Shown here: in pieces, positions 26,684 through 35,478 of the stretch
How positions within the stretch are numbered: position 1 is the first letter of the stretch
Layout: every line of letters starts with the position of its first letter
Assembly (NCBI GenBank): GCA_002938205.1
Contig: PTKZ01000011.1
Span: forward strand, 1-53,984
From: Alphaproteobacteria bacterium MarineAlpha5_Bin5
GTDB lineage: Bacteria > Pseudomonadota > Alphaproteobacteria > HIMB59 > GCA-002718135
Direction of reading: 5' to 3'
Length of the DNA stretch: 53,984 bases
The notes under the pieces: model-generated
Told to the model about the DNA's origin: nothing
The model's database searches: none
What the model saw: the letters and a program-made list of their open reading frames with translations, nothing else
Made by a program: the position numbers and the translations under genes

Positions 26684-28852
26684 ATGCAATTAGATAAAAA
26701 TTATGAAGAAAAAGTTTATTCAGGTGTACTTGGTAAAATAATAGGAGTTTATTTAGGGAGACCTTTTGAAGGATGGACATATGAAAGAATTATAGAAGAG
26801 TTAGGTCCAATCAACTATTATGTTAATGATAAATTAAAACAACCAATATGTGTAACTGATGATGATATTACTGGTACATTTACTTTTTTAAGATCTTTAA
26901 AGGATTTCAATTATGATAAAAATATTACTTCAAAGCAAATAGGACAAACTTGGTTAAATAATCTAATTGAAGATAAAACTATACTTTGGTGGGGTGGTAA
27001 GGGTAATTCCACTGAAGATACTGCTTATCAAAATTTGAAACAAGGAATTGAAGCTCCTGAAAGTGGTTCAATGAAAACTAATGGAAAAATAGTAGCTGAA
27101 CAAATTGGTGCTCAAATTTTTATTGATGGATGGGCTTTAGTATCACCTGGTAATCCGGATCAAGCTGTTAAATTTGCTCGTGAAGCAGGTAGAGTTAGTC
27201 ATGATGGAGAAGCTATTTACGGCGCTCAAATAATAGCTGCTATGGAATCTTTAGCATTTATTGAAAAAAATATTAATAAACTAATTGAAGAGTCTAAAAA
27301 ATTTATTCCTAAAGATTCAACAATCTATAAATTAATTTCAGATATTCAAGATTGGAGTTCAGGTAATATAGATTGGATACAAGCAAGAGAAAAAATAGCT
27401 GCAAAATATGGTTATGATAAATTTTTAGGTAATTGTCATATGATACCTAATCACGCTTTAATTATCATGTCATTATTATTTGGAGATGACGATTTTCAAA
27501 AATCTTTGATGATAGTTAATACATCTGGTTGGGATACTGATTGTAATTCAGGTAATGTAGGATGTATATTGGGAATAAAAAATGGACTTGAAGGTTTAAA
27601 AACTGGACCAGATTATTTAACTCCAATAAATGATACTATTTATTGTCCCTCAGCAATTGGAGGTGAAACAATTACAGACGCTTTAACTGAATCTTATAAA
27701 ATCATTAATATTGCAAGAAATTTAGAAGGTTTAGGTGATCAAATAATAAAGGAAAATTCTAGATATCATTTTAGTTTACCAGGATCGACTCAATCTTGGA
27801 GATGTAATTTATTAAATGATAACAATCCTTCAACAAAAATATCCAATATAGAATTTACTTCAGATATCGGTGATAGAGCTTTAGAAATAAAATTCGAGAA
27901 TCTATCTCTCGGTTTATCTAGTGAATGTTATGTTGATACTTTTTTTCCTGAAGAACTTACCAAATTGAAAGGTCAAGCTAGAGAAAGATTCTTTCATTAT
28001 GATTTTATATCTTGTCCAATAGTCTATTCAGGCCAAAATATTAAAACACAATTAATTTCTAAAACTAAAAAAAATATTAAAGTTAATATATTTATAAAAT
28101 ATTGGGGAGAAGGAGATAAACTAATTAAAATATCTTCTGAGGATTATTCATTTAACTCAAATGAGAAAAAAATTATAGAATGGAAAGTTCCAGAAACTAA
28201 ATCAAATCCTATTGGTCAAATAGGTATTGATATTTCTTCTGATGAAAATTGTTCAGGTAAATTATTGATTAATTATTTAAGTATTCAAGGTGAGCCTTCT
28301 ACAATTTTTTCCAGACCGGAACATATTTCAAAACCTAAAAGAGGAGTATTAGATTCTAGTGAAGAATTATTTTATGGTCAAATGTGGAAAAATAGTTGGG
28401 TTCAAGCTTTAGATAAGTGGGAAACAAGATGGGCTGAATCTTTTAGAATTACACAAAATATAGGCAGAGGGGTGATTTTTACTGGAACAAACAATTGGAA
28501 AAATTATACTGTTTCATCAAGTATTAAATTTCATTTAGTTAAATCCGGAGGTATTCTTTCAAGAATTCAAGGCTTAAAAAGATATTATGCACTTGAATTA
28601 ACTTCAAAAAATAAATTAAGAATTGTTAAAATGTTATACGATTTAAAAATATTAAAAGAAATTGATTTTAAATTAGATTTTTTTAAAGAATACAATCTAT
28701 CTTTTAAAGTTAATGATAATAAATTATATGGTTATGTAAATGATGAACTAATTCTGGAAACTGAAGATAGTTCAAATGTATTAAATTATGGAGGAATAGG
28801 TTTTATAACCGAAGACGGCACAATGTGCTCTAATGAAATTCAAATTTCATAA
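26684..28852 (+). CDS. ADP-ribosylglycohydrolase-fold protein with lectin-like C-terminus
   Basis: A 722-aa soluble protein with no signal peptide. Residues 1 to about 350 match the ADP-ribosylglycohydrolase (DraG) fold, whose two metals sit on TDDD (58-61) and GWDTD (ending at 286). A middle region (about 355-560) is unassigned beta-rich sequence. The last 170 residues (GQMWKNSWVQALDKW to the end) resemble a concanavalin-like or 3-keto-disaccharide-hydrolase type sandwich. It sits in a sugar-import operon 7 nt after the permease, so a role as a glycosidase or ribosidase on imported sugars is more likely than protein de-ADP-ribosylation. ATG 26684 has an upstream AAAGGA. Confidence 0.8.
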   Translation: MQLDKNYEEKVYSGVLGKIIGVYLGRPFEGWTYERIIEELGPINYYVNDKLKQPICVTDDDITGTFTFLRSLKDFNYDKNITSKQIGQTWLNNLIEDKTILWWGGKGNSTEDTAYQNLKQGIEAPESGSMKTNGKIVAEQIGAQIFIDGWALVSPGNPDQAVKFAREAGRVSHDGEAIYGAQIIAAMESLAFIEKNINKLIEESKKFIPKDSTIYKLISDIQDWSSGNIDWIQAREKIAAKYGYDKFLGNCHMIPNHALIIMSLLFGDDDFQKSLMIVNTSGWDTDCNSGNVGCILGIKNGLEGLKTGPDYLTPINDTIYCPSAIGGETITDALTESYKIINIARNLEGLGDQIIKENSRYHFSLPGSTQSWRCNLLNDNNPSTKISNIEFTSDIGDRALEIKFENLSLGLSSECYVDTFFPEELTKLKGQARERFFHYDFISCPIVYSGQNIKTQLISKTKKNIKVNIFIKYWGEGDKLIKISSEDYSFNSNEKKIIEWKVPETKSNPIGQIGIDISSDENCSGKLLINYLSIQGEPSTIFSRPEHISKPKRGVLDSSEELFYGQMWKNSWVQALDKWETRWAESFRITQNIGRGVIFTGTNNWKNYTVSSSIKFHLVKSGGILSRIQGLKRYYALELTSKNKLRIVKMLYDLKILKEIDFKLDFFKEYNLSFKVNDNKLYGYVNDELILETEDSSNVLNYGGIGFITEDGTMCSNEIQIS

Positions 28853-29835
28853 TGAAATATAGAAAATTTGGTAAACTTAATTGGAATGTCAGTGAAGTAG
28901 GATTAGGTTGTTGGGCTATTGGTGCTGACTGGGGAGAAGTATCAGAAGAAAATGCTAAAGAAGTTTTAAAAACATCTTTTGATAATGGAGTAAATTTTTT
29001 TGATACAGCTGATGTATATGGTGATGGTAGAAGTGAAAAATTTGTTGGTAATTTTATTAATTCAACATCAGAAAGAATATATGTAGCAACAAAAGCAGGA
29101 CGTAGAATTAACCCACATGAAGCTAACGGTTATTATGATAAAAAATTAATGGAATCTTTCGTTGAAAGATCTCTAAAGAATTTAAAATTAGAGACCATTG
29201 ATTTACTTCAAATGCATTGTCCACCTAAAGAAGTATATTCAAATCAAAGAATTTATGAAATGCTAGATTATTTAATAGAAAAAGGAAAAATTCAAAATTA
29301 TGGTTTTAGTGTTCATACAATTGATGAAGCACTTGAATGTATTAAAAGACCTAATACTAAAAGTATCCAGATAATTTTTAATTTATTTAGACTTAAGCCT
29401 AGTGAGAAATTATTAAATATAGCAAAAGAAAAAAACATTGCAATTATAGTTAGAGTGCCATTAGCAAGTGGGTTATTGACTGGGAAAATGAATATTAATT
29501 CTAAATTTCCTGAAAACGATCATAGACATTATAATATTAATGGAGATGCTTTTGATATTGGTGAAACATTTTCAGGAGTAAACTTTAGTAAAGCTTTAAA
29601 GGCTATTGAAAAATACAAAAAAATTATACCAGAAAATTTTACTCTTTCCCAATTAGCTTTAAAATGGATTCTTATGCACGACTCGGTTACTACAGTGATA
29701 CCTGGTGCTAAGAATAGAAATCAAGTATTAACAAATGTTTCGGTTTCTGAAAAAGAAAGTATTCATAAATTAATGAAAAATATTTCATCAATTTATGAAG
29801 AATATTTTTATAAAGATATTCACCACCTTTGGTAA
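28852..29835 (+). CDS. aldo/keto reductase
   Basis: A 327-aa NADPH-dependent TIM-barrel oxidoreductase. The catalytic tetrad is visible: Asp and Tyr in FFDTADVYGDGRSE, Lys in VATKAGRR and His in LQMHCPPKE. GLGCWAIG near the start and FTLSQLALKWILMHDSVTTVIPGA near the end are family hallmarks. It begins in the TAATG overlap with the preceding gene and is the fifth gene of the sugar-import locus, so it probably interconverts a sugar or keto-sugar. Confidence 0.9.
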   Translation: MKYRKFGKLNWNVSEVGLGCWAIGADWGEVSEENAKEVLKTSFDNGVNFFDTADVYGDGRSEKFVGNFINSTSERIYVATKAGRRINPHEANGYYDKKLMESFVERSLKNLKLETIDLLQMHCPPKEVYSNQRIYEMLDYLIEKGKIQNYGFSVHTIDEALECIKRPNTKSIQIIFNLFRLKPSEKLLNIAKEKNIAIIVRVPLASGLLTGKMNINSKFPENDHRHYNINGDAFDIGETFSGVNFSKALKAIEKYKKIIPENFTLSQLALKWILMHDSVTTVIPGAKNRNQVLTNVSVSEKESIHKLMKNISSIYEEYFYKDIHHLW

Positions 29836-29871
29836 ATAATATTTTATTAAAATATATTTTTTTAAATAATA

Positions 29872-31023
29872 ATGGAAAAAAACATTTTTTATAAATCAGT
29901 ATTAGCAACAATTTTGTGTTCTTTTTTCCCTATGTTAATCGTAGCATGTTATTTTACTTATTTACCATGGAATATGAATAGATTATCTTTAGATGAATCT
30001 GACATAGGTTTTTTTATTTTGTTTTTTGGTATTTTTTTTTTAATATCAAATCAAATTTCTGGAAGAATTCTTGTGCCAAAATTTGGAACAAAAATTATTA
30101 TGTGCATAGCTATATGTATTATTGCTTTTAGTAATGTATTACTAATGATTGTTCCTAATTATTTTTTATTATTACTTTCAGCTATACCAACAGGATTAGG
30201 TTGGGGAAGCAGTGCTCCTATTGCCGGAATTCATGCTCATTTAATTGAAAAACATTCAAATAAAATTATTACTCCTTACTATGCTATGGGATTCAATCTC
30301 GGGATGTTTATAGGAGGAATTATAGCAGGTTATTTTATAAATTATAATTTTCCACCTTTTTATGTTTTTTCTTCTTTTTTTATTATATCAATTTTAATTA
30401 GTATAATAATATACAAATTAGGTTTGCCAAGAAATCTTGATTTTTCTGGTGCTGGTGAAAAATTTAATATTCCTGAGAAAAAAATTATAATATTTGGCTT
30501 TTTATTATTTATAATTTTTGGATCAACAGGAATAGTAATCGATTGGTCTTCATTATGGCTTACTAAAGATTTAGCGGCACCATTATATTTAGGAGGATTA
30601 GGATTAATATTTTTTAGTTTTGGTGGAATTTTTGCAAATTTATTTTCTGTAGTATTAATTAATTTATTTAATGAAAAAATAGTAGGTTGTATATTTGTAT
30701 TAATTGGATCTTTTTTATTATTTATATCTATTATTATTTTTAATCTTTATATTATTCTCATAGCATTACTTTTATATGGTTTTTTAACAGCAAACTTTGT
30801 TCCAATTATAATTAGACAAGCTATTAGTCAAAGTTCAGAAAGTATCCCCACAACAGTTAGTAATTTAACTACTATGGGAATATCTGCAACTTTGTTTGCT
30901 CCTGCAATAATTGGCTTTGTGGCTGAAAAATTTAGCATAACAGTCAATATGTATGCATTGTGTTTTATCGTATTTTCTTCAGGTATTATTTTTCTTAATA
31001 TATTTAAATCATCAAAAGATTAA
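29872..31023 (+). CDS. MFS transporter
   Basis: A 383-aa major facilitator superfamily protein with about 12 hydrophobic helices. Its blocks SDIGFFILFFGIFFLISNQ, GRILVPKFGTK and TGLGWGSSAPIAGIHAHLIEK resemble YbjJ/FucP-like members. It follows the aldo/keto reductase by 36 nt and could export or import a sugar-derived compound. No substrate-specific motif was recognised. No clear terminator follows. Confidence 0.85.
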   Translation: MEKNIFYKSVLATILCSFFPMLIVACYFTYLPWNMNRLSLDESDIGFFILFFGIFFLISNQISGRILVPKFGTKIIMCIAICIIAFSNVLLMIVPNYFLLLLSAIPTGLGWGSSAPIAGIHAHLIEKHSNKIITPYYAMGFNLGMFIGGIIAGYFINYNFPPFYVFSSFFIISILISIIIYKLGLPRNLDFSGAGEKFNIPEKKIIIFGFLLFIIFGSTGIVIDWSSLWLTKDLAAPLYLGGLGLIFFSFGGIFANLFSVVLINLFNEKIVGCIFVLIGSFLLFISIIIFNLYIILIALLLYGFLTANFVPIIIRQAISQSSESIPTTVSNLTTMGISATLFAPAIIGFVAEKFSITVNMYALCFIVFSSGIIFLNIFKSSKD

Positions 31024-31080
31024 TCTTCTTATTTAATCCAATTTGTTATAATGCTTTTAGTATAATATTTTGGAGGAAAT
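31024..31080 (+). promoter_or_regulatory. promoter and RBS left from a lost operon
   Basis: Two TATAAT boxes (31047-31052 and 31061-31066) and a strong GGAGG Shine-Dalgarno at 31072-31076 precede an ATG. No full gene follows; see the remnant at 31081. Confidence 0.5.
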
Positions 31081-31217
31081 ATGAGAAAAATATTTTCAAT
31101 TTTTATTGCTGCTATTTTTTATTCTTTATTGTTGAAATGGATAAAAGTGAGAATATTTTTACAAAACCAAAACACGATTATACAAAAAAACTAATTTCAT
31201 CTATACCAAAAATTTAA
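31081..31217 (+). pseudogene. deletion scar of an oligopeptide ABC transporter operon
   Basis: The segment begins like a binding-protein gene: strong RBS, then MRKIFSIFIAAIFYSLL, a signal peptide with no mature protein behind it (that frame ends at 31194 after 37 codons). From about 31131, in another frame, the DNA encodes IVEMDKSENIFTKPKHDYT and ends KKLISSIPKI with TAA at 31215-31217. That matches the conserved tail of Opp/Dpp-type ABC ATPases (IFxxPxHPYTxxLLxxIP). A deletion joining the first gene to the last gene of such an operon explains both pieces. The family resemblance is seen by eye only. Confidence 0.65.
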
Positions 31218-31227
31218 ATTTCATAAT

Positions 31228-31548
31228 ATGGCTTATTTTTACTTATTATTAGCAGTTTTATTTGGAACTGCTTCTAATTCTTTCGCTAATGCAGCTCAAG
31301 GGTTTACAAAATTATTTCCATCAATTTTAAGTGCCTTAACTATTGTTTTGTGTATGTTGTGTTTATCTAATGTAATGAAAACTATTCCAGTTGGTATTAC
31401 GTATGCTATATTTGCTGGTTTAACTATTTTAGCCACTGTTCTTATTGGTATTGTAAAATTTAATCAGTTACCAAATATATATTCATTTATAGGTTTATTC
31501 TTAATAATTTGTGGAGTTTTAGTGGTTAATTTATTTGGAAAAGTATAA
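31228..31548 (+). CDS. SMR-family small membrane transporter, glutamate missing
   Basis: A 106-aa protein with four hydrophobic helices, alignable along its length with EmrE (GFTKLFPS, IPVGITYAIFAGL, IGLFLIICGVLVVNLF). The glutamate in helix 1 that binds proton and substrate in EmrE (Glu14) aligns with Gly13, and helix 1 has no acidic residue at all. Trp63 of EmrE aligns with Phe. It starts 10 nt after the operon scar. Classic drug/proton antiport is therefore unlikely; it could be a partner subunit or a lipid/carrier-type SMR. Confidence 0.85.
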   Translation: MAYFYLLLAVLFGTASNSFANAAQGFTKLFPSILSALTIVLCMLCLSNVMKTIPVGITYAIFAGLTILATVLIGIVKFNQLPNIYSFIGLFLIICGVLVVNLFGKV

Positions 31549-31556
31549 AAATAATA

Positions 31557-32009
31557 ATGAGTTCATTGTCTATAGAATTAATATGGGAAAATATTGATAA
31601 TACATTTTATCCAGGAAAATATTCAACAGAACATAAAATAATTATAAATAAATCAATAAGTTTAATGGCTGGATCTGCCCCAGCCTATGGTGGGAAAGAT
31701 ATATTTTTAAATCCTGAGCAGTCACTAGCAGCTTCTTTAAGCAGTTGTCACATGATGACTTTTCTTGCATTAGCTGCAAAAATGAAATGGCCTGTGGTTA
31801 AATATTCAGACCATGCATTTGCTTATTTAGGAAAAAATTCAAAAGGCAAAATGAGTGTAAATAAAATAGAATTAAATCCCTTAATTTTATTTAAAAATAA
31901 TTTTGAAGTCAATTCTGAAGAAATGAATAAAATACAAGATCGATCTCATCGATATTGCTTTATTGCAAATGCATTATCTGATGAAGTTGAAATAAAAATA
32001 AATATATGA
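31557..32009 (+). CDS. OsmC/Ohr-family peroxidase-like protein
   Basis: A 150-aa protein of the OsmC superfamily, which reduces organic peroxides through two cysteines. C64 (LSSCHMMTF) and C134 (HRYCFIANAL) occupy the expected positions, and NPEQSLAASLSSCH is the standard block. It starts 8 nt after the SMR gene and overlaps the next gene by four bases, so it is part of the same operon. Confidence 0.88.
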   Translation: MSSLSIELIWENIDNTFYPGKYSTEHKIIINKSISLMAGSAPAYGGKDIFLNPEQSLAASLSSCHMMTFLALAAKMKWPVVKYSDHAFAYLGKNSKGKMSVNKIELNPLILFKNNFEVNSEEMNKIQDRSHRYCFIANALSDEVEIKINI

Positions 32010-32791
32010 GTAATATTATTAAAATTGAACAAAAAAATAATATTTTGAAATTAATTTTAAATGATGAAAAAAATTACAACACTCTATCAAAGAAAATGAT
32101 TAATGAATTGAATTCTAATTTAATTAAAGCATCACAAAACAATTATGTTAGAGTTATTATTATTGCTGCAAAAGGTCCTATTTATTCAGCTGGTCACAAC
32201 CTTAAAGATATTAATTCACATAGATTGGATAGAGATAAGGGTAAAAAATATTTTCAAAAATTAATTGAAAATTGCTCAAAGCTTATGATAAATATAATTA
32301 AAAATCCAAAACCTATTATTGCAGAAGTTAATGGCATCGCTACAGCTGCTGGATGCCAATTAGTCGCTAGTTGTGATTTAGCTTACTCAAGTCAAAATGG
32401 AAAATTTGCAACCCCTGGAGTAAATATAGGACTATTTTGTTCAACACCAATGGTCGCTATATCTAGAGTAATACAGAAAAAACAATCTATGGAAATGCTT
32501 TTAACTGGCGATTTAATTGATTCCAAAAAAGCTTTATCGATAGGACTAATTAATGATGTATATCCAGAGAACATATTATCTGATAAAGTGAATGAAATGG
32601 CATTAAAGATTTCAAAAAAACCTTTTAAAACTTTAAAAATTGGTAAGGAGGCTTTTTATAGGCAATCTGAAATGAACATTGAAGATGCTTACAAATATAC
32701 CACATCTATAATGATACAAAATATGCTTGATTATGATTCCATAGAAGGGATTGAATCTTTTATAGAAAAAAGAAAACCTCATTGGAAATGA
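32006..32791 (+). CDS. enoyl-CoA hydratase/isomerase family protein
   Basis: A 261-aa crotonase-fold protein. The oxyanion-hole blocks are YSAGHNLKDI and GIATAAGCQLVASCDLAYSS. The two conserved acid residues of true enoyl-CoA hydratases are not both clearly present: the second region reads TPGVNIGLFCSTPM, with no Glu at the usual place. It may thus be an isomerase-type or other crotonase. It starts in an ATGA overlap with the OsmC gene. Confidence 0.85.
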   Translation: MSNIIKIEQKNNILKLILNDEKNYNTLSKKMINELNSNLIKASQNNYVRVIIIAAKGPIYSAGHNLKDINSHRLDRDKGKKYFQKLIENCSKLMINIIKNPKPIIAEVNGIATAAGCQLVASCDLAYSSQNGKFATPGVNIGLFCSTPMVAISRVIQKKQSMEMLLTGDLIDSKKALSIGLINDVYPENILSDKVNEMALKISKKPFKTLKIGKEAFYRQSEMNIEDAYKYTTSIMIQNMLDYDSIEGIESFIEKRKPHWK

Positions 32792-33762
32792 AAGATTATT
32801 TAGATAGAAATTTAGCATTAGAAACAGTTAGAGTAACTGAAATGGCAGCATTAGCAAGTTCATTACATATGGGTAGAGGTGATGAAAAAGCAGCCGATCA
32901 GTCAGCAGTTAATTCAATGAGAAATTTTTTAAATGAATTGATGATTTCTGGTAAAGTAGTCATTGGAGAAGGAGAGAGAGATAAAGCTCCTATGTTGTAT
33001 ATAGGAGAAGAAGTTGGCAAAGGTGGACCAAAAGTAGATATAGCTCTTGACCCTTTAGAAGGTACTACAATTACTGCTCATGGAGGTGAAAATGCTTTAT
33101 CTGTTCTAGCCATGGGTGAAGAGGGTAGTTTTTTACATTCACCTGATATTTATATGCATAAAATTGCATTTGGGAAAAAGTTTCAAAATTTAGATATTAA
33201 TCCAGAAGATTCACCAGAAAATATTGTCACAAATTTTGCAAAATTTGCTGATATGAAAATTGAAAGTGTAGTTGTATGCATTCTAGACAGGCCAAGACAT
33301 CATAAACTTATTAATAGCATACGCTCTATAGGAGCAAGAATTAAATTAATTCCTGATGGTGATGTGAGTGCAGTTATTGCTACTTCAGTTGATGACAGTG
33401 GAATTGATATATATATGGGGATAGGTGGTTCACCTGAAGGTGTTTTAGGTGCAGCAGCATTAAGATGTCTAGGTGGAAAAATTTATACAAAATTAATCTT
33501 TGATAATGATAAAATTTTTGAAAGAGCTCAATCAATGGGAATAAAAGATAAAAATACTATTTATCAAACAAATGATCTAGCTAAAGGTAATGTAATGTTT
33601 ACTGCTACAGGAGTAACTGATGGGACAATGCTTAAAGGTGTTAGAATAAAAGATGAAATAGCTACAACGCATTCAGTTGTAATGAGATCTAAAACTAAAA
33701 CTCTAAGATATATTCATGCTTATCATGATTTAAGTATAAAAAATGTTTTTATAAATAATTAA
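32788..33762 (+). CDS. glpX: class II fructose-1,6-bisphosphatase
   Basis: GlpX-type phosphatase of gluconeogenesis, 324 aa. Diagnostic blocks are VIGEGERDKAPMLYIGEEVG, the metal-binding DPLEGTTITAHGGENALSV, GSPEGVLGAAALRCLGG and ATGVTDGTMLKGV. ATG 32788 sits in an ATGA overlap with the preceding gene; a TTG six bases upstream is in frame. In streamlined marine alphaproteobacteria the class II enzyme is usually the only FBPase. Confidence 0.95.
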   Translation: MKDYLDRNLALETVRVTEMAALASSLHMGRGDEKAADQSAVNSMRNFLNELMISGKVVIGEGERDKAPMLYIGEEVGKGGPKVDIALDPLEGTTITAHGGENALSVLAMGEEGSFLHSPDIYMHKIAFGKKFQNLDINPEDSPENIVTNFAKFADMKIESVVVCILDRPRHHKLINSIRSIGARIKLIPDGDVSAVIATSVDDSGIDIYMGIGGSPEGVLGAAALRCLGGKIYTKLIFDNDKIFERAQSMGIKDKNTIYQTNDLAKGNVMFTATGVTDGTMLKGVRIKDEIATTHSVVMRSKTKTLRYIHAYHDLSIKNVFINN

Positions 33763-33903
33763 CTTCTCATTTTTAACTTTCTTCTCTATCTGTTTTTAGT
33801 TACAGATACACAATAAAATTTTCATTTTATATATAGAAATAAGTTGTTTTATAATTTAGTAAAACTATAGATATTTATTAATTATAAATTTATTATTATC
33901 ATT
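33763..33903 (+). other. AT-rich gap upstream of the efflux operon
   Basis: 141 bases. A weak hairpin TATCTGT-N8-ACAGATA (33787-33808) has no T-run after it. A TATAAT box (33850-33855) lies about 50 bases before the next gene. I see no gene here. Confidence 0.4.
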
Positions 33904-35475
33904 ATGAAAAAAGTATTTTTAATTACTTTAATTATTTTTGTTTTAATAGGGGGATACTATTTTTATATTAGAAGCAATGAAGAAATTTCTACAACCTCAT
34001 ATGAGTTTATTAAGATAGAAAAAGGTAATATAAAAAAAATTGTATCAGCAACTGGTAAAATTATTCCTACTTCATCACAAATTTTATCTTCAGAAATTTC
34101 TGGAAAAATTGTTGATATAAAAAAAGATTTTAATCAAATTGTTAAAAAAGGTGATGTATTAGCAATTTTTGATCAAAATCCATTTATATTAAAAGTAAAA
34201 GAAATGGAAACTTCTGTAGAAATAACTAAATCTAAATTAAAACAAAAATTAGCATCCTTTGATAAAGCTGATTCAGAATTAAATAATGCAATTTCTAATA
34301 AGAATGGCTCGGAAGCTGAATTTAATGATTTTAAACTTTTTATTAAAAAATTAGAACAAAATTTAGTTAATCAAGAAATATTATATAAAAATAAATTTAT
34401 ATCAACAAATGAATATGAAGATGCAAAACTAGAATATGACAGAGCATTATATCAATTAAGCATATTCGAGTCAGACATTTTATCACTAGATGCAATTATA
34501 GAATCAAGAAAAGCACAAATTAAAATAATTGAAGCTGAAATAGAAGAAGTTAAAACACAAATTAAGCAAAATCAACTTACTTTAGAAAGTGAAAAATTAG
34601 ATTTATCTAAAACTAAAATTATTTCTCCAATTAATGGATTTATTTTAGATCGCCATATTAATGTTGGTGATGTTTTAGGAGCATATCAAAAAGATTCAAT
34701 AATGTTTACAATTGCAGAATCTTTATCATCGATGAATATTGAAATATTTATTGATGAAGCAGATATAGGTAATATTAAACCTGGACAATTAGTTGAATTT
34801 TCAACTGACGCATTTCCAAACAGAAAATTAAATGCAAAAATTACACAAATTAGATATTCTCCAGTAGATGATCAAAATGTTATTACATATGAAGTTCTTG
34901 CACTTTTTGATAATCCAGATAATTTATTGTTACCTGGTATGACTGCTAATGTTGATATAATTGTAGAGGAGAAAAACGATGTTTTAAAAGTTAAAAATTC
35001 TGCATTATCTGTAAAATTAAATCAACCTTCAAAAAAAGAAAATAAAAACAATAGATGGGGTAGTGGTGGACAATCACAAATGAGAGAGATTATGGATCAA
35101 TTAAATATGAGCAAAGAACAGCAAAATAAAATGAGAAGCGTATACCCTAAATTAGGTAAAGTTAGAGAGTCATTATTAGCTAAAAATATTTCGCAAGAAA
35201 AAATTGCAAAAGAAATGGCCTTATATATAGAAAATGCATTAATTGAACTTTTAACTGATGAACAAACTTCAAAATATTATTCTTTAAAGCAATCATTAAA
35301 TGTTAAAAAATTATACAAAATTATTGATGGTAATCCTAAAAAAATTGAACTTATTACTGGTTTGAATGCAAGTGGATTTACAGAAATTATAAAAGGGGAC
35401 GTTAAAATGGGGGATGAGGTTATTTCTAAAGTTTTAATAACAAAATCAGAAAAAAAGGCTTTACGTTTATTTTAA
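33904..35475 (+). CDS. MacA-type efflux adaptor with extra helical insert
   Basis: A 523-aa periplasmic adaptor of the HlyD/MacA kind, which links the inner-membrane MacB pump to an outer-membrane channel. It has an N-terminal membrane anchor, lipoyl-like halves (KIIPTSSQILSSEISGKIVD and TKIISPINGFILDRHINVGD), a long coiled-coil hairpin (about 90-235), and a beta-barrel (NIEIFIDEADIGNIKPGQ). Between about 375 and 465 there is an extra charged helical segment, with NMSKEQQNKM and LLTDEQTSKYYSL, that most MacA proteins lack and that is reminiscent of CpxP/Spy LTxxQ repeats. It is followed by macB-like genes; no outer-membrane channel gene is in the window. Confidence 0.88.
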   Translation: MKKVFLITLIIFVLIGGYYFYIRSNEEISTTSYEFIKIEKGNIKKIVSATGKIIPTSSQILSSEISGKIVDIKKDFNQIVKKGDVLAIFDQNPFILKVKEMETSVEITKSKLKQKLASFDKADSELNNAISNKNGSEAEFNDFKLFIKKLEQNLVNQEILYKNKFISTNEYEDAKLEYDRALYQLSIFESDILSLDAIIESRKAQIKIIEAEIEEVKTQIKQNQLTLESEKLDLSKTKIISPINGFILDRHINVGDVLGAYQKDSIMFTIAESLSSMNIEIFIDEADIGNIKPGQLVEFSTDAFPNRKLNAKITQIRYSPVDDQNVITYEVLALFDNPDNLLLPGMTANVDIIVEEKNDVLKVKNSALSVKLNQPSKKENKNNRWGSGGQSQMREIMDQLNMSKEQQNKMRSVYPKLGKVRESLLAKNISQEKIAKEMALYIENALIELLTDEQTSKYYSLKQSLNVKKLYKIIDGNPKKIELITGLNASGFTEIIKGDVKMGDEVISKVLITKSEKKALRLF

Positions 35476-35478
35476 GAA

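Noticed and set aside
31081-31194. A real 37-residue secreted micro-protein
   Set aside because: The strong RBS and signal peptide make it tempting, but the tail of an ABC ATPase in the other frame explains the DNA better as a deletion scar.
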